A stretch of 64,000 nucleotides of DNA from Bacillota bacterium (GCA_023413135.1 JAEZQK010000035.1:1-64000); one strand, 5' to 3'; positions 32,165 to 40,735 are shown, counted from the stretch's first letter. The notes: a model not told the origin generated them from the sequence alone. Made by a program: numbers and translations.

Positions 32165-32965
32165 ATGAAATTGAAAGCAGCCGTCCGGTATTATCTGAAT
32201 GACTTCAAAAAGCCTGTCATCATTTTTTACGGCGTCTTGATGGTGCTTTTCCTTCTCCAGATTACTATTGCTTACTTCCTTGATGGTGATGCAGGCTCCT
32301 CCGGCGGCATGGAATTTGCCTCCACCATCTTTCTGTTTGTGGCGGGGCTCAACGCATTCAAAGCCCAATTCCGGCTGTTTTTGCAAAACGGCCTCTCCCG
32401 CAAGACGCTGTTCACGGGCTTTGTTATTGGCTTAGCTATTCTGGCCGCAGCCATGACGTTGATCGACCTGGCCTTCGGCTGGTTCCGGGGCTTGTTCGTG
32501 GGCTATGAATCCATGTATATGGAGCGGTTTGGCAGCCTGTATGCGGATGGAAGCAACTTTAAGGCGCTTGCGGAAGGGCTTCTGTGGAGTTTCCTGGCCT
32601 ATGTGACGGCCGGCATGACGGGCTTTTTGATCACCAGCCTGTATTACCGCATGAACAAGGCATTGAAGCTTGCCGTTTCCATCGGTGTGCCTGCGCTGGT
32701 CTTCATCGTGATCCCCCTGATCGACGGCTTGTACACCAACGGCGTCATTACGGCCTTCTTCATCAATGTGATCGCATTTGCGTATGGATATAATGTTTCT
32801 GTCAGCTTCTCCAACGGGCTTGCCGGCCTGTTCACCCAGTTCGCCTCATGGGAAAACGGGATCCCGGTAGCTCCCTACCGCGCCGTCCTTTTCAGCGTTC
32901 TGTGCACCGCCGTGACGGGAACGTTGAGCTTCCTTTTGATACGCCGGGCTACGGTGAAGGATTGA
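32165..32965 (+). CDS. ABC transporter membrane subunit
   Basis: About 266 residues with six or seven predicted membrane helices. The ATG at 32165 is 8 nt after GAGG; a GTG at 32147 that overlaps the ATPase stop by 4 nt (GTGA) is an equally possible start. Sequence is poorly conserved, as usual for YtrC/YtrD-like permeases. Co-expressed with the GntR regulator and ATPase. No substrate can be proposed beyond export or defence against a membrane-active compound. Confidence 0.85.
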   Translation: MKLKAAVRYYLNDFKKPVIIFYGVLMVLFLLQITIAYFLDGDAGSSGGMEFASTIFLFVAGLNAFKAQFRLFLQNGLSRKTLFTGFVIGLAILAAAMTLIDLAFGWFRGLFVGYESMYMERFGSLYADGSNFKALAEGLLWSFLAYVTAGMTGFLITSLYYRMNKALKLAVSIGVPALVFIVIPLIDGLYTNGVITAFFINVIAFAYGYNVSVSFSNGLAGLFTQFASWENGIPVAPYRAVLFSVLCTAVTGTLSFLLIRRATVKD

Positions 32966-32990
32966 CAAAAATCCAACTGTATCTTTTCCT

Positions 32991-33019
32991 TTGCAACAAA
33001 ACCAAGATTCTGATACAAT
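32991..33019 (+). promoter_or_regulatory. Promoter of the MATE transporter gene
   Basis: TTGCAA at 32991-32996, a 17-nt spacer and TACAAT at 33014-33019. Confidence 0.65.
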
Positions 33020-33049
33020 GCGTTATGTCGTTTTAAATGGCATAACGCA
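33019..33049 (+). promoter_or_regulatory. Inverted repeat at the MATE transcription start
   Basis: TGCGTTATG (33019-33027) and CATAACGCA (33041-33049) form a perfect 9-bp inverted repeat around a 13-nt AT-rich centre, beginning inside the -10 box. It could be a repressor operator or a leader hairpin; the AT-rich TTTTAATTT that follows is not a strong T-run. Confidence 0.6.
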
Positions 33050-33072
33050 ATTTTAATTTAAAGGATGTACGT

Positions 33073-34446
33073 ATGAACCGGTTTGAAAACAACCTTTCTC
33101 AGGGGAGCGTATTAAAAGGGCTTGTCCGCTTTTCGATGCCCTTTTTGCTTTCCAACATCGTGCAGTCTTTGTACAATGTGGCAGACATGTGGGTGGTGGG
33201 TAAGTTCAGCGGCACGGCCAGCATAGCAGGCGTCAACATCGGCGGCCAGGTGACTTTTATCCTCACAAATCTGATCATGGGCTTATGTACGGGCGGCACG
33301 GTGCTGATAGCCCAATATATCGGCAGCGGTAACCGGGAAAAACTGAAAAAAACCATTTCCACGCTGTTTACAGGGTTGATGGTGGCGGCCGCTGTCATCA
33401 CGGTGGCGATGCTGCTATTGAAAAATCAGGTATTGCAGCTTTTAAGCACGCCGCAGGAGTCCTTTTCCGAAACCAGCAATTATTTGTGGGTCACGGTGAC
33501 GGGCGTCGTGTTTATCTTTGGCTATAACGCATTGAGCGCGGTACTCCGGGGCATGGGCGACAGCAAGCGGCCGCTGATATTCGTATCCATCGCTTGTACT
33601 ACGAATGTCGTGCTGGATATCATCCTGGTAGGGCCGCTGAAAATGGGCGCGCTGGGCGCAGCCGTCGCCACGGTGATCTCCCAGGGACTGTCGCTGATCC
33701 TGTGTATCCAATACCTGAAGCGGAAAGATTTTTTATTCGATTTCAAATTAAGTTCCTTTCGCATCGACCGTGGGCAGCTTAATGCCATCCTGAAAATCGG
33801 CACGCCCGCCGCCATACAAAACACCATTGTGACCATATCATTCCTGTTCATTACAGCGCTGGTCAATTCCATCGGCGGCGTGACGGCTTCAGCAGCCGTG
33901 GGCATAGTAGGCAAATTCAACAGCTTTGCCATCCTGCCCGCCATTGGCATGAGCGCAGCGGTATCCACCATGGCGGCCCAGAATATTGGTGCCAGCAAGT
34001 GGGACAGGGCTTTGAAATCAGCCAGGATCGGCATGGTGATCTCCCTTGGCTTCAGCCTGACCGCCTTTGCAGTCGTCCAGCTTTTCCCGGAAGCCATTAT
34101 CACGCTTTTCGACCAGAATCCCAAAACCATAGCCGATGGTGTTGCCTATATGCGCTCCTTCAGTTTTGATTATTTGATCGTTCCCTTTGTGTTTTGCTTG
34201 AACGGCCTGTATATCGGCGCCGGGCACACGAAATTTTCCTTACTTACGGGCTTGACTTCCTCCTTGCTTGGAAGAATCCCGGCTTCCTATCTATTTGGTA
34301 AGGTGCTGGGCTGGGGGCTAAATGGCCTTGGCTTGGGCGCGCCGGTGGCTTCCTTTGTTTCGCTGCTGATGGTATTGGGATTTTTCATTTCCGGCCGCTG
34401 GAAGGTAAACGTGGCGGACAAGCATGTCGCCGGGGACATGATGTAA
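33073..34446 (+). CDS. MATE-family efflux transporter
   Basis: A 457-residue membrane protein with 12 predicted helices in two homologous halves. MATE/DinF hallmarks are the N-terminal MPFLLSNIVQSLYNVADMWVV segment and the matching second-half segment GTPAAIQNTIVTISFLFITALV, plus VLRGMGDSKRPL. These pumps use Na+ or H+ gradients to expel drugs or metabolites. An AAGGATG site precedes the ATG. Its stop abuts the stop of the converging AraC/GyrI gene, so the regulator may be functionally linked, but this is a guess. Confidence 0.93.
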   Translation: MNRFENNLSQGSVLKGLVRFSMPFLLSNIVQSLYNVADMWVVGKFSGTASIAGVNIGGQVTFILTNLIMGLCTGGTVLIAQYIGSGNREKLKKTISTLFTGLMVAAAVITVAMLLLKNQVLQLLSTPQESFSETSNYLWVTVTGVVFIFGYNALSAVLRGMGDSKRPLIFVSIACTTNVVLDIILVGPLKMGALGAAVATVISQGLSLILCIQYLKRKDFLFDFKLSSFRIDRGQLNAILKIGTPAAIQNTIVTISFLFITALVNSIGGVTASAAVGIVGKFNSFAILPAIGMSAAVSTMAAQNIGASKWDRALKSARIGMVISLGFSLTAFAVVQLFPEAIITLFDQNPKTIADGVAYMRSFSFDYLIVPFVFCLNGLYIGAGHTKFSLLTGLTSSLLGRIPASYLFGKVLGWGLNGLGLGAPVASFVSLLMVLGFFISGRWKVNVADKHVAGDMM

Positions 34447-35415
34447 TCATATTTCCCGTATGGCCATATATAGGTGGAACCCGTGAAACCCGCCCTGGCC
34501 GGGCAGTGTGAGATGCTCTTCCAGCCATGGATGATCGCCATAATCATACTCCCCTGTTTCGGCAAGCCAGGCATGCAGCGCCTTCCACTTCAGGGCAAGG
34601 TCTGAGCCTGTTCCATAAGCTGCCGGAACAGTGGCATACAGCCCGCCGGGCAAGGTGACAAGATGGATTCCTGCCTGCCGGGCATCCTCCCGCTCAGCGG
34701 GGGTAAGCGCATCCACCCGGGCCATGGCCACATAGCCAAACTCCGTATCTTTATCGGGGCAGGGATGGTTATAGCCGAAATACCGGGTGTGCGGCTGCAC
34801 ATGAAGGCCGCGTTCCACAAAGAACCGGCCCTGCTCCTTCATGGAGGGAAGAACCGCATCCGGCCCGTATTCCCGCCGCAAGGCAAGGGCCATCTGCCAG
34901 GATACAAGGCCGGTCCATGCCTTGCCTACGATCTTATCCCACTGCTTTTCGCGGTTTTTGGGCTGGACATTATCGTAAGCGGAAAAAGAGGCCACTTCCA
35001 TGGATGGCAGCCGGCAAAGAATGATTTCCGGTGCAGAGGATTGTTCTTCGGATATGAATGCAAAAGGAAGCGTCATGCCGTCTGGGATACCTCGCTTGCG
35101 GTACTTGAGCGGCGGCATGCCGAATTCACTTGTAAATGCCCTGGTAAACGTCTGCTGGGATTCAAAGCCGCAATGAAGGGCAATATCCGCAATCTGCCTG
35201 TCCGTTTCAATCAGATCCTTCGCGGCCCGGGTAAGCTTGCGCCGGGCGGCGTATGTGAGCGGGGACATACCCACCACATCCGAAAAGATGCGGGCAAAGT
35301 GCGGATAGGTATAATGGACGGCTTCGGCAATCGCATCCGCATGAAGCCCGCTTTCGATATGCCGCTCTATATATGCGATGCTGTCATTCAGCAATTGAAA
35401 ATAGTCCGCCTTCAT
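34447..35415 (-). CDS. AraC-family regulator with GyrI-like ligand-binding domain
   Basis: A 322-residue regulator. The N-terminal 100 residues form the AraC double helix-turn-helix (HADAIAEAVHYTYPHFARIF, then QIADIALHCGFESQQTFTRAF). The C-terminal 150-320 is a GyrI/BmrR-like domain (IILCRLPSMEVASFSAY ... GYVAMARVD ... GGLYATVPAAYG), which binds hydrophobic drug-like molecules in relatives such as Rob. The combination points to drug- or metabolite-induced activation. The gene converges with the MATE pump, a plausible though unproven target. Confidence 0.92.
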   Translation of the reverse strand: MKADYFQLLNDSIAYIERHIESGLHADAIAEAVHYTYPHFARIFSDVVGMSPLTYAARRKLTRAAKDLIETDRQIADIALHCGFESQQTFTRAFTSEFGMPPLKYRKRGIPDGMTLPFAFISEEQSSAPEIILCRLPSMEVASFSAYDNVQPKNREKQWDKIVGKAWTGLVSWQMALALRREYGPDAVLPSMKEQGRFFVERGLHVQPHTRYFGYNHPCPDKDTEFGYVAMARVDALTPAEREDARQAGIHLVTLPGGLYATVPAAYGTGSDLALKWKALHAWLAETGEYDYGDHPWLEEHLTLPGQGGFHGFHLYMAIREI

Positions 35416-35516
35416 GGCTGCAACATCCCCTCCCTATGGGTTTATTGTAGCACGATCCGGCGGACATTTCTTTGCAGGTTCTAACAAAAAACCGGCCTGC
35501 CCTATGGCATTGCACA

Positions 35517-36119
35517 TTATTTTGCGCAAACCATCCAGTTTTGCAGCCTCTCTTGCGGCACGGCTTCCTTCAAAACTTCCATGGCCTCGTTATAGTCGTT
35601 GGGACTTTCCGCAAAGGTTGCTTTTTTCAGCAGGCAGAAGCCTGCCGCAATATATAGCCAAATGGCTTTGTGGCTCCAGGTCTGGGTATGCAGGTACACA
35701 GGATATGCATTGGCTTCCTCAAAAAACCGCATCGTTTTGTTCAAAAGCGCTTTGCCAAGGCCCAGTCCCTGGTACTTGGGCCTGACCCCGAACCAGTGTA
35801 GGACGCCTGTTTCGCCGGATTCTCCGCTCAGGAACCATGCGGTGCAGGTGCCCACGTATTCGCCCTCAGGCGACAGGACAAAAAAACAACGGCGGCGGAT
35901 CTCATCTTGATAAGGCAGATATACCTTAACGAAATATTCCCTTGCCTCCGTTTCGGTGTCAAACTCCCCCACGGCCGTTTCGATAGACGCCCATTGCGTC
36001 TCATCACCCGGTTCGTACGGTTTGATCCGAAAGCCTTCCGGAAGGCTGCAGAAAAAGGACGGGGAAAACGATTCCGCCCGCATAATGATATTTTTGTAGG
36101 GAATGGTTTTATCCAGCAT
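35517..36119 (-). CDS. GNAT-family N-acetyltransferase
   Basis: A 200-residue protein. The start is the ATG at 36119, with GGAGG 8 nt upstream; the longer upstream frame is not used. The GNAT core is visible: VGTCTAWF strand, then the acetyl-CoA loop VRPKYQGLGLGKALLNK and a C-terminal YPVYLHTQTWSHKAIWLY region. Substrate unknown. It lies 58 nt downstream of the NfnB-like gene on the same strand and could be read through from it. Confidence 0.88.
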   Translation of the reverse strand: MLDKTIPYKNIIMRAESFSPSFFCSLPEGFRIKPYEPGDETQWASIETAVGEFDTETEAREYFVKVYLPYQDEIRRRCFFVLSPEGEYVGTCTAWFLSGESGETGVLHWFGVRPKYQGLGLGKALLNKTMRFFEEANAYPVYLHTQTWSHKAIWLYIAAGFCLLKKATFAESPNDYNEAMEVLKEAVPQERLQNWMVCAK

Positions 36120-36177
36120 GTTTTTTCCTCCGGTACGCTTCTCCATCTGGCGGACAAAACGCTTGGAACGCCGGCCG

Positions 36178-37572
36178 TTATTTTCCGGACAGGTATTCGT
36201 GAATGTCCTTGGCGGCTTTCTTCCCCGCGCCCATGGCCAGGATAACAGTGGCCGCCCCGGTGACGGTATCCCCTCCTGCCCAGACGCCGCTAAGGCTGGT
36301 GCGGCCCGTCTCCTCATCGGCAATGATGCCACCCCATTTTTGGGTGTTAAGCCCCGGGGTGGTTTTTTTGATGAGAGGGTTGGGGCTGTTGCCGATGGCC
36401 ACGATCACCGTATCTACCGGCATTGTAAAGGCGCTGCCGGGCTTTGGCACGGGGCGCCGGCGGCCGGAAGCGTCGGGCTCGGTAAGCTCCATCTCCACAC
36501 AGCTCATGGCGATCACATTGCCCTTTTCATCCCCCAGGATGCCGACGGGATTGGTCAGCATGCGGAAAATGATACCTTCCTCCCTGGCGTGGTGGATCTC
36601 CTCCAGCCGGGCCGGCATCTCCGCTTCGCCGCGCCGGTAGACGATGGAAACCTCCTTGGCGCCCATCCGTAAGGCGCTGCGGGCGGCATCCATGGCCACG
36701 TTGCCGCCGCCGATCACCGCCACATGGCCGCCCACCTTTACGGGGGTGTCGAACCTTGGGTAATCGTACGCCTTCATCAGGTTGACTCGGGTCAAAAATT
36801 CGTTTGCAGAATAGACGCCGTTGAGATTCTCCCCCGGTATGTTTTGAAAGTTGGGCAAGCCTGCGCCGCTGCCCACAAACACGGCATCAAAATGCTGCTC
36901 CTTCATCAGTTCCTCCACCGTGAAGGAACGGCCCACCACCCGGTTTAACTCGATGTTCACGCCCAGCTCGACAATCTGATCGATCTCCCGCTGCACCAGC
37001 GCCTTGGGCAGGCGGAATTCCGGTATGCCGTACATCAAAACACCGCCGGGGATATGCAGCGCCTCAAAGATGGTCACTTCATAGCCCAGCTTGGCCAGAT
37101 CCCCGGCGCAGGTAAGCCCGGCAGGGCCTGAACCGACCACTGCCACCTTTTTGCCGTTTTTCCCGGCAGGCTTTTGTCCCGTAATGCCATGGGCCATGGC
37201 CCAGTCGGCGGCGAACCGCTCCAGCCGGCCGATGGCCACCGGCTCGCCCTTGATCCCACGCACGCACTTTTCCTCGCATTGCGTTTCCTGTGGGCACACC
37301 CTTCCGCAGATGGCGGGCAAAGCGTTGGTCATGCGGATAACTTCATAAGCGGCCTCAAAATCGCCCTTTTGCATATAGGCGATGAACTCGGGGATGCGTA
37401 CATTCACCGGGCAGCCCGAAACGCAGGGCTTGTGCTTGCAGCCTAAACAGCGCTTGGCTTCGTCGATGGCCATTTCCGCCGTGTAGCCCTTTGCCACCTC
37501 TTGAAAATTCCGTGCCCGCTCCTCAGGCAATTGCTCCGGCATGGGGTTCTTTGTATTGCGCATATTGGGCAT
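36178..37572 (-). CDS. nfnB: NfnB-like / GltA-type NADPH-dependent oxidoreductase, large subunit
   Basis: A 464-residue FAD and iron-sulfur protein. The start is the ATG at 37572 (GGAGG 8 nt upstream), overlapping the small-subunit stop (TAATG). The N-terminus carries the cysteine sets CLGCKHKPCVSGCP (42-54) and CGRVCPQETQCEEKC for two 4Fe-4S clusters. FAD-binding VVGSGPAGL and NADPH-binding VIGGGNVAMD follow, as does the GD motif AGGDTVTGAATV near the end. It is annotated by homology as glutamate synthase small subunit. But next to an NfnA-type partner, the likely complex is NfnAB, the NADH-dependent ferredoxin:NADP+ electron-bifurcating transhydrogenase. No large GltB gene is nearby. Confidence 0.9.
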   Translation of the reverse strand: MPNMRNTKNPMPEQLPEERARNFQEVAKGYTAEMAIDEAKRCLGCKHKPCVSGCPVNVRIPEFIAYMQKGDFEAAYEVIRMTNALPAICGRVCPQETQCEEKCVRGIKGEPVAIGRLERFAADWAMAHGITGQKPAGKNGKKVAVVGSGPAGLTCAGDLAKLGYEVTIFEALHIPGGVLMYGIPEFRLPKALVQREIDQIVELGVNIELNRVVGRSFTVEELMKEQHFDAVFVGSGAGLPNFQNIPGENLNGVYSANEFLTRVNLMKAYDYPRFDTPVKVGGHVAVIGGGNVAMDAARSALRMGAKEVSIVYRRGEAEMPARLEEIHHAREEGIIFRMLTNPVGILGDEKGNVIAMSCVEMELTEPDASGRRRPVPKPGSAFTMPVDTVIVAIGNSPNPLIKKTTPGLNTQKWGGIIADEETGRTSLSGVWAGGDTVTGAATVILAMGAGKKAAKDIHEYLSGK

Positions 37573-38399
37573 TAACGATTTCCTCCCGTCAGGCGGCAAA
37601 AATGCTGTTCCTCCTCCCGGTACATGCGGGAGCGGGCCATGGCCCCGTCAAAATCCACCAGGTGGCCGTCAAAATCGGGGCCGTCCACACAGGCAAACTT
37701 CGTTTCGCCGCCTACCGTCACCCGGCAGCCGCCGCACATGCCGGTGCCATCGATCATGATGGGGTTCATGCTTACGATGGTCTTGATACCGTAAGGCCTT
37801 GTCAGCTCGGAAACAGCCTTCATCATAGGCAGGGGACCGATAGCCACCACGGCATCGTAGTGCACGCCTTCCTCAATCTGCTTGCGCAGCGCATCGGTCA
37901 CAAAGCCCTTGTTACCGTTGGAGCCGTCGTCTGTCATCAAAAACAGGTTTTCGCAGGCGGCCTGCATTTCCTGCTCCAAAATAATCAGGGATTCATTGCG
38001 GAAGCCCATGATGCCGTCCACCTTGGCGCCCGCATCAAAAAGTGCCTTCGCCTGGGGATAGGCGATGGCCACCCCCAGCCCGCCGCCTACCACCGCGGCG
38101 CGCTTTATACCATCAAGATGGGAGGGCTCCCCCAGCGGGCCTACGAAGTCGCGGATAAACCCACCCTCTGTCTGCTGGTCCAGATGGTTGGTGGTAAAGC
38201 CCACCTTTTGAAAGATAATCGTGACAGTACCCTTTTCCCTGTCATAACCCGCAATGGTCAAGGGCACCCGCTCTCCCTGATCGTCCACCCGGAAGATGAT
38301 AAACTGCCCCGGCTGTGCTTTTTTCGCCACATGGGGTGCAAGAATCTCCATCAGTGTGACTGTATCGTTCAGCCGCCTCTTTTTTACGATTTGGTACAA
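37572..38399 (-). CDS. nfnA: NfnA-like / ferredoxin-NADP+ reductase small subunit
   Basis: A 275-residue protein starting at a TTG with AGGAGG 8 nt upstream. It has a flavin-binding beta barrel (PGQFIIFRVDDQGERVPLTI), an NAD-binding domain (AAVVGGGLGVAIAYPQAKAL), and a C-terminal 2Fe-2S motif DGTGMCGGCRVTVGG with the later KFACVDGPDFDG. This is the SudB/PyrK-like architecture of NfnA. Together with the overlapping large subunit it should interconvert NADH, NADPH and reduced ferredoxin, a core redox function in fermentative anaerobes. Confidence 0.92.
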   Translation of the reverse strand: MYQIVKKRRLNDTVTLMEILAPHVAKKAQPGQFIIFRVDDQGERVPLTIAGYDREKGTVTIIFQKVGFTTNHLDQQTEGGFIRDFVGPLGEPSHLDGIKRAAVVGGGLGVAIAYPQAKALFDAGAKVDGIMGFRNESLIILEQEMQAACENLFLMTDDGSNGNKGFVTDALRKQIEEGVHYDAVVAIGPLPMMKAVSELTRPYGIKTIVSMNPIMIDGTGMCGGCRVTVGGETKFACVDGPDFDGHLVDFDGAMARSRMYREEEQHFCRLTGGNR

Positions 38400-38422
38400 A
38401 TAAGCTTCCTCCTTGACTTTGG

Positions 38423-39148
38423 TTACAGCTTTTCCAGCGCGGCAACCCAGTCTCCGTTGATAATGGGCTCCCCCTCAAAGCTGGGTGCTGCCCAGCGCAC
38501 GGCGTTTGTAATCACCTGCTGCACCTGCGGCTGAAAATATATCGGGAACGTTTCATGGCCGGGCTGGAAATAAAAGATGCGCCCGTAGCCCCGTGTAAAG
38601 CAGCAGCCGCTGCGGAACACCTCGCCGGTTTGAAACCAACTCAAAAACACCAGCTCATCCGGCGCTGGGATATCAAACCGCTCCCCGTACATTTCCTCAT
38701 GGGGGATCTCAAAATACGGCGGCAATCCCCGGGCGATGGGATGCTGGGGGCTGATGACGAAAATACGTTCCTTTTCCGCCTCCTCATGCCAGCGCAGGGA
38801 ACAGCTTGTGCCCATCAGTGATTTAAAAGGCTTGGACATGTGGCCGGAGTGGAGCACGATCAGACCCATGCCGTTTTGCACACGCTTTACGACACGCTCG
38901 GCCACCTCATCCGCCACTTCTTCATGCTTGGCATGGCCCCACCAGATCAGCACATCCGTATCCCGAAGCACATCCTCATTAAGTCCGTGCTCCGGCTCCT
39001 GAAGGGTAGCGGTACGGACCAGAAAATCCTTGTCCGTCTTCAGAAAATCAGCAATGGCTTTGTGGATGCCGCCGGGATAAATAGCGGCCACATTCTCCTT
39101 TGTATTTTCATGATAAAATTCATTCCATACGGTGACACGAATCGCCAT
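38423..39148 (-). CDS. ThuA-domain protein
   Basis: A 241-residue protein. The start is the ATG at 39148, with AAGGAG 9 nt upstream. It has the glutamine-amidotransferase-like ThuA fold: VTVWNEFYHE, DVLIWWGHAKHEEV, GLIVLHSGHMSKPFKSLMG and GRIFYFQPGHETFPIYF. ThuA relatives are linked to trehalose and other sugar metabolism, but the reaction is undefined. It is 23 nt upstream of nfnA, so it appears to head a ThuA-nfnA-nfnB transcript, an unusual neighbour for a redox enzyme. Confidence 0.9.
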   Translation of the reverse strand: MAIRVTVWNEFYHENTKENVAAIYPGGIHKAIADFLKTDKDFLVRTATLQEPEHGLNEDVLRDTDVLIWWGHAKHEEVADEVAERVVKRVQNGMGLIVLHSGHMSKPFKSLMGTSCSLRWHEEAEKERIFVISPQHPIARGLPPYFEIPHEEMYGERFDIPAPDELVFLSWFQTGEVFRSGCCFTRGYGRIFYFQPGHETFPIYFQPQVQQVITNAVRWAAPSFEGEPIINGDWVAALEKL

Positions 39149-39206
39149 GCGCCCACACTCCTTGATGATATTGCCGCGGAAAAAAAGCGATATGGTTTCA
39201 TATACT

Positions 39207-39234
39207 ATCATACAGCGTTTTTTGATGTTTGCAA
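39207..39234 (-). promoter_or_regulatory. Promoter of the ThuA-nfnA-nfnB transcript
   Basis: On the minus strand TTGCAA, a 16-nt spacer and TATGAT, about 58 nt before the ThuA start. Confidence 0.55.
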
Positions 39235-39327
39235 GCCATAAACACGAAAAAGTACATCGGGCCGGTCAAAAGCATTTTCAGGTTCATTTGTCCAAGAAGT
39301 TGGAGGTTTATTTAGCCAATAAGGCTA

Positions 39328-39356
39328 TTGCATGAGAGAAAAAGGCTTGCTATAAT
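39328..39356 (+). promoter_or_regulatory. Promoter of the ATP synthase operon
   Basis: TTGCAT at 39328-39333, a 17-nt spacer and TATAAT at 39351-39356, about 85 nt before the first gene. Confidence 0.75.
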
Positions 39357-39440
39357 CAAACTATTGGGAGGTTTGATTCCGACAAGCCTTCCGTTTTTCT
39401 GCATAATTGCAGAATCGAGCACAGGAAGCGGGTATTTCAA

Positions 39441-39698
39441 GTGCTGATATTCTATGCCCTGGGTTCGTTGGGTGGCATTGCTTTTGGATGGCTTCAAAGC
39501 CGTTTTCTTATCTGGATCATAGGCAGTAATGGGAAAGCGCGTCCGCTTTGGCTGGTAGCAAAGATTCTGCTGTGGGCTATAAGCATGGTTCTGCTGGCAC
39601 TGTGGTCCATTCCCGTATTGATTTGTTTCGTTTTAGGCGCCACCGCCGCCATGCTGGTAAGCCTTAACCGCATGAGGCGCGGCGCAAAGGAGGAGTAA
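39441..39698 (+). CDS. AtpI-like small membrane protein of the ATP synthase operon
   Basis: An 85-residue protein starting at a GTG, with AGGAAGCGGG somewhat distant upstream. It has two or three hydrophobic segments (FYALGSLGGIAFGWLQSRFLI; LWLVAKILLWAISMVLLALW; IPVLICFVLGATAAMLVSL) and a basic tail. It occupies the position of AtpI, which helps c-ring assembly or Mg2+ supply, directly before atpB. Sequence similarity to AtpI is weak, so the call rests mainly on position, size and topology. Confidence 0.65.
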   Translation: MLIFYALGSLGGIAFGWLQSRFLIWIIGSNGKARPLWLVAKILLWAISMVLLALWSIPVLICFVLGATAAMLVSLNRMRRGAKEE

Positions 39699-39701
39699 GC
39701 C

Positions 39702-40385
39702 TTGGAACTCAAGATCAGCCTTTTCCCGGAACACTTTTACGTGTTCGGCATCAATGTAGGCTTATCGGTGGTCATCGCCTGGGGCGTATTGGCCGTCTTG
39801 ATCCTGGCCCTGGTACTGATCCGCATCTTCGTCATACCTAGATTCCAGCAAAAGCCCAAAGGGTTCCAAAACGTGCTGGAGATGGCGGTACAGGGCGTTT
39901 ACGGCTTCGCCGAAAACAAGGTCGGGCACCATGCCGCCAATTACGTGGCCCCAGCCGCCATGACGTTCATGGCCTACATTTTCTTCACTACGCTTGTGGA
40001 GCTGTTTGGCCTGCCCCCCGCCACCGAGGACCTGAACTGCACCATTGCCCTAGGGCTTTGCTCCTTTCTTACGGTAAATATCGTTGCCATCAAAAGCGCA
40101 GGCCTCCGTGGCCGGCTCAAAAATCTGGCAAGCCCCAAGGCCATCGTTGCCCCCATTCGCATATTGACAGACTGTATCGCTCCCTTTTCCATGGGCATCC
40201 GTCTTTTTGCCAATGTGCTGGTGGGCGGCGTCATCATGCAGCTGATTTACGCGGTAGTCCCCATTGTGCTGCCCGCCGCAATAGCCTCTTACTTCAATGT
40301 GCTCCATGTGGGCATCCAAACCTTTGTATTCAGTCTGCTTTTCCTGACTTATGTCAGTGAGGCAGTTGGCGAAGCGGCTGAGTAA
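39702..40385 (+). CDS. atpB: ATP synthase F0 subunit a
   Basis: A 227-residue membrane protein starting at a TTG with AAGGAGG 9 nt upstream. It has five or six helices. The conserved helix with the essential arginine is seen as FSMGIRLFANVLVGGVIMQL, and the last helix region FVFSLLFLTYVSEAV matches subunit a. It forms the ion half-channels against the c-ring. The start lies 3 nt after the stop of the AtpI-like gene. Confidence 0.95.
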   Translation: MELKISLFPEHFYVFGINVGLSVVIAWGVLAVLILALVLIRIFVIPRFQQKPKGFQNVLEMAVQGVYGFAENKVGHHAANYVAPAAMTFMAYIFFTTLVELFGLPPATEDLNCTIALGLCSFLTVNIVAIKSAGLRGRLKNLASPKAIVAPIRILTDCIAPFSMGIRLFANVLVGGVIMQLIYAVVPIVLPAAIASYFNVLHVGIQTFVFSLLFLTYVSEAVGEAAE

Positions 40386-40425
40386 ATAAAAATCCCTGTT
40401 TTCAAAAATAAAGGAGGAAATGAAT

Positions 40426-40671
40426 ATGTCTTCTCTGGGACTCATTGCTATCGCGGCCAGTATCGCGTCACTGTGCGGCGCCGCCGCCGCCGTCGCCATG
40501 TCGCATGCCACCGGCAAAGCCGTGGAATCCATCGCCCGCCAGCCGGAGGCTGCCGGAAAGGTGAACTCCTCGCTGCTGTTCGGCTTGATCCTGATGGAAA
40601 CCACCGCCGTATACGCGCTGCTGGTAGCCATTTTGATCATCTTCATTCTGGGCGGCAAGGTTACGGCTTAA
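40426..40671 (+). CDS. atpE: ATP synthase F0 subunit c, with alanine-rich helix 1
   Basis: An 81-residue c subunit. The ATG at 40426 is 8 nt after AGGAGG; the ATG at 40420 is too close. The polar loop ARQPEA (37-42) and ion-binding Glu58 in LMETTAVY are intact. Helix 1 has A20-x-A22-x-A24-x-S26 where most c subunits have GxGxGxG. This resembles the AxAxAxA motif linked to large c-rings in alkaliphilic bacilli. The residue aligned with the Na+-ligand Gln32 of Ilyobacter is Met25, though Thr59 and Tyr63 match other Na+-site positions. Ion specificity therefore cannot be assigned with confidence; H+ seems more likely. Confidence 0.95.
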   Translation: MSSLGLIAIAASIASLCGAAAAVAMSHATGKAVESIARQPEAAGKVNSSLLFGLILMETTAVYALLVAILIIFILGGKVTA

Positions 40672-40735
40672 AGTTGGCGGAATGAACACCGCTTTACGGC
40701 TGCCGGCCGTGCCGGAATGAAACGGAGGAATCTCT

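Noticed and set aside
36178..37572. Plain glutamate synthase small subunit
   Set aside because: The overlap with an NfnA-type partner and absence of a GltB gene nearby make the NfnAB interpretation better, although homology names often say GltA.
37491..38534. Plus-strand open frame of 347 codons
   Set aside because: Antisense to nfnA and the ThuA gene; His/Ala-rich shadow.
40426..40671. Clear Na+-type c subunit
   Set aside because: Thr59 and Tyr63 fit, but the Gln32-equivalent is Met25, so a confident Na+ call is not justified.
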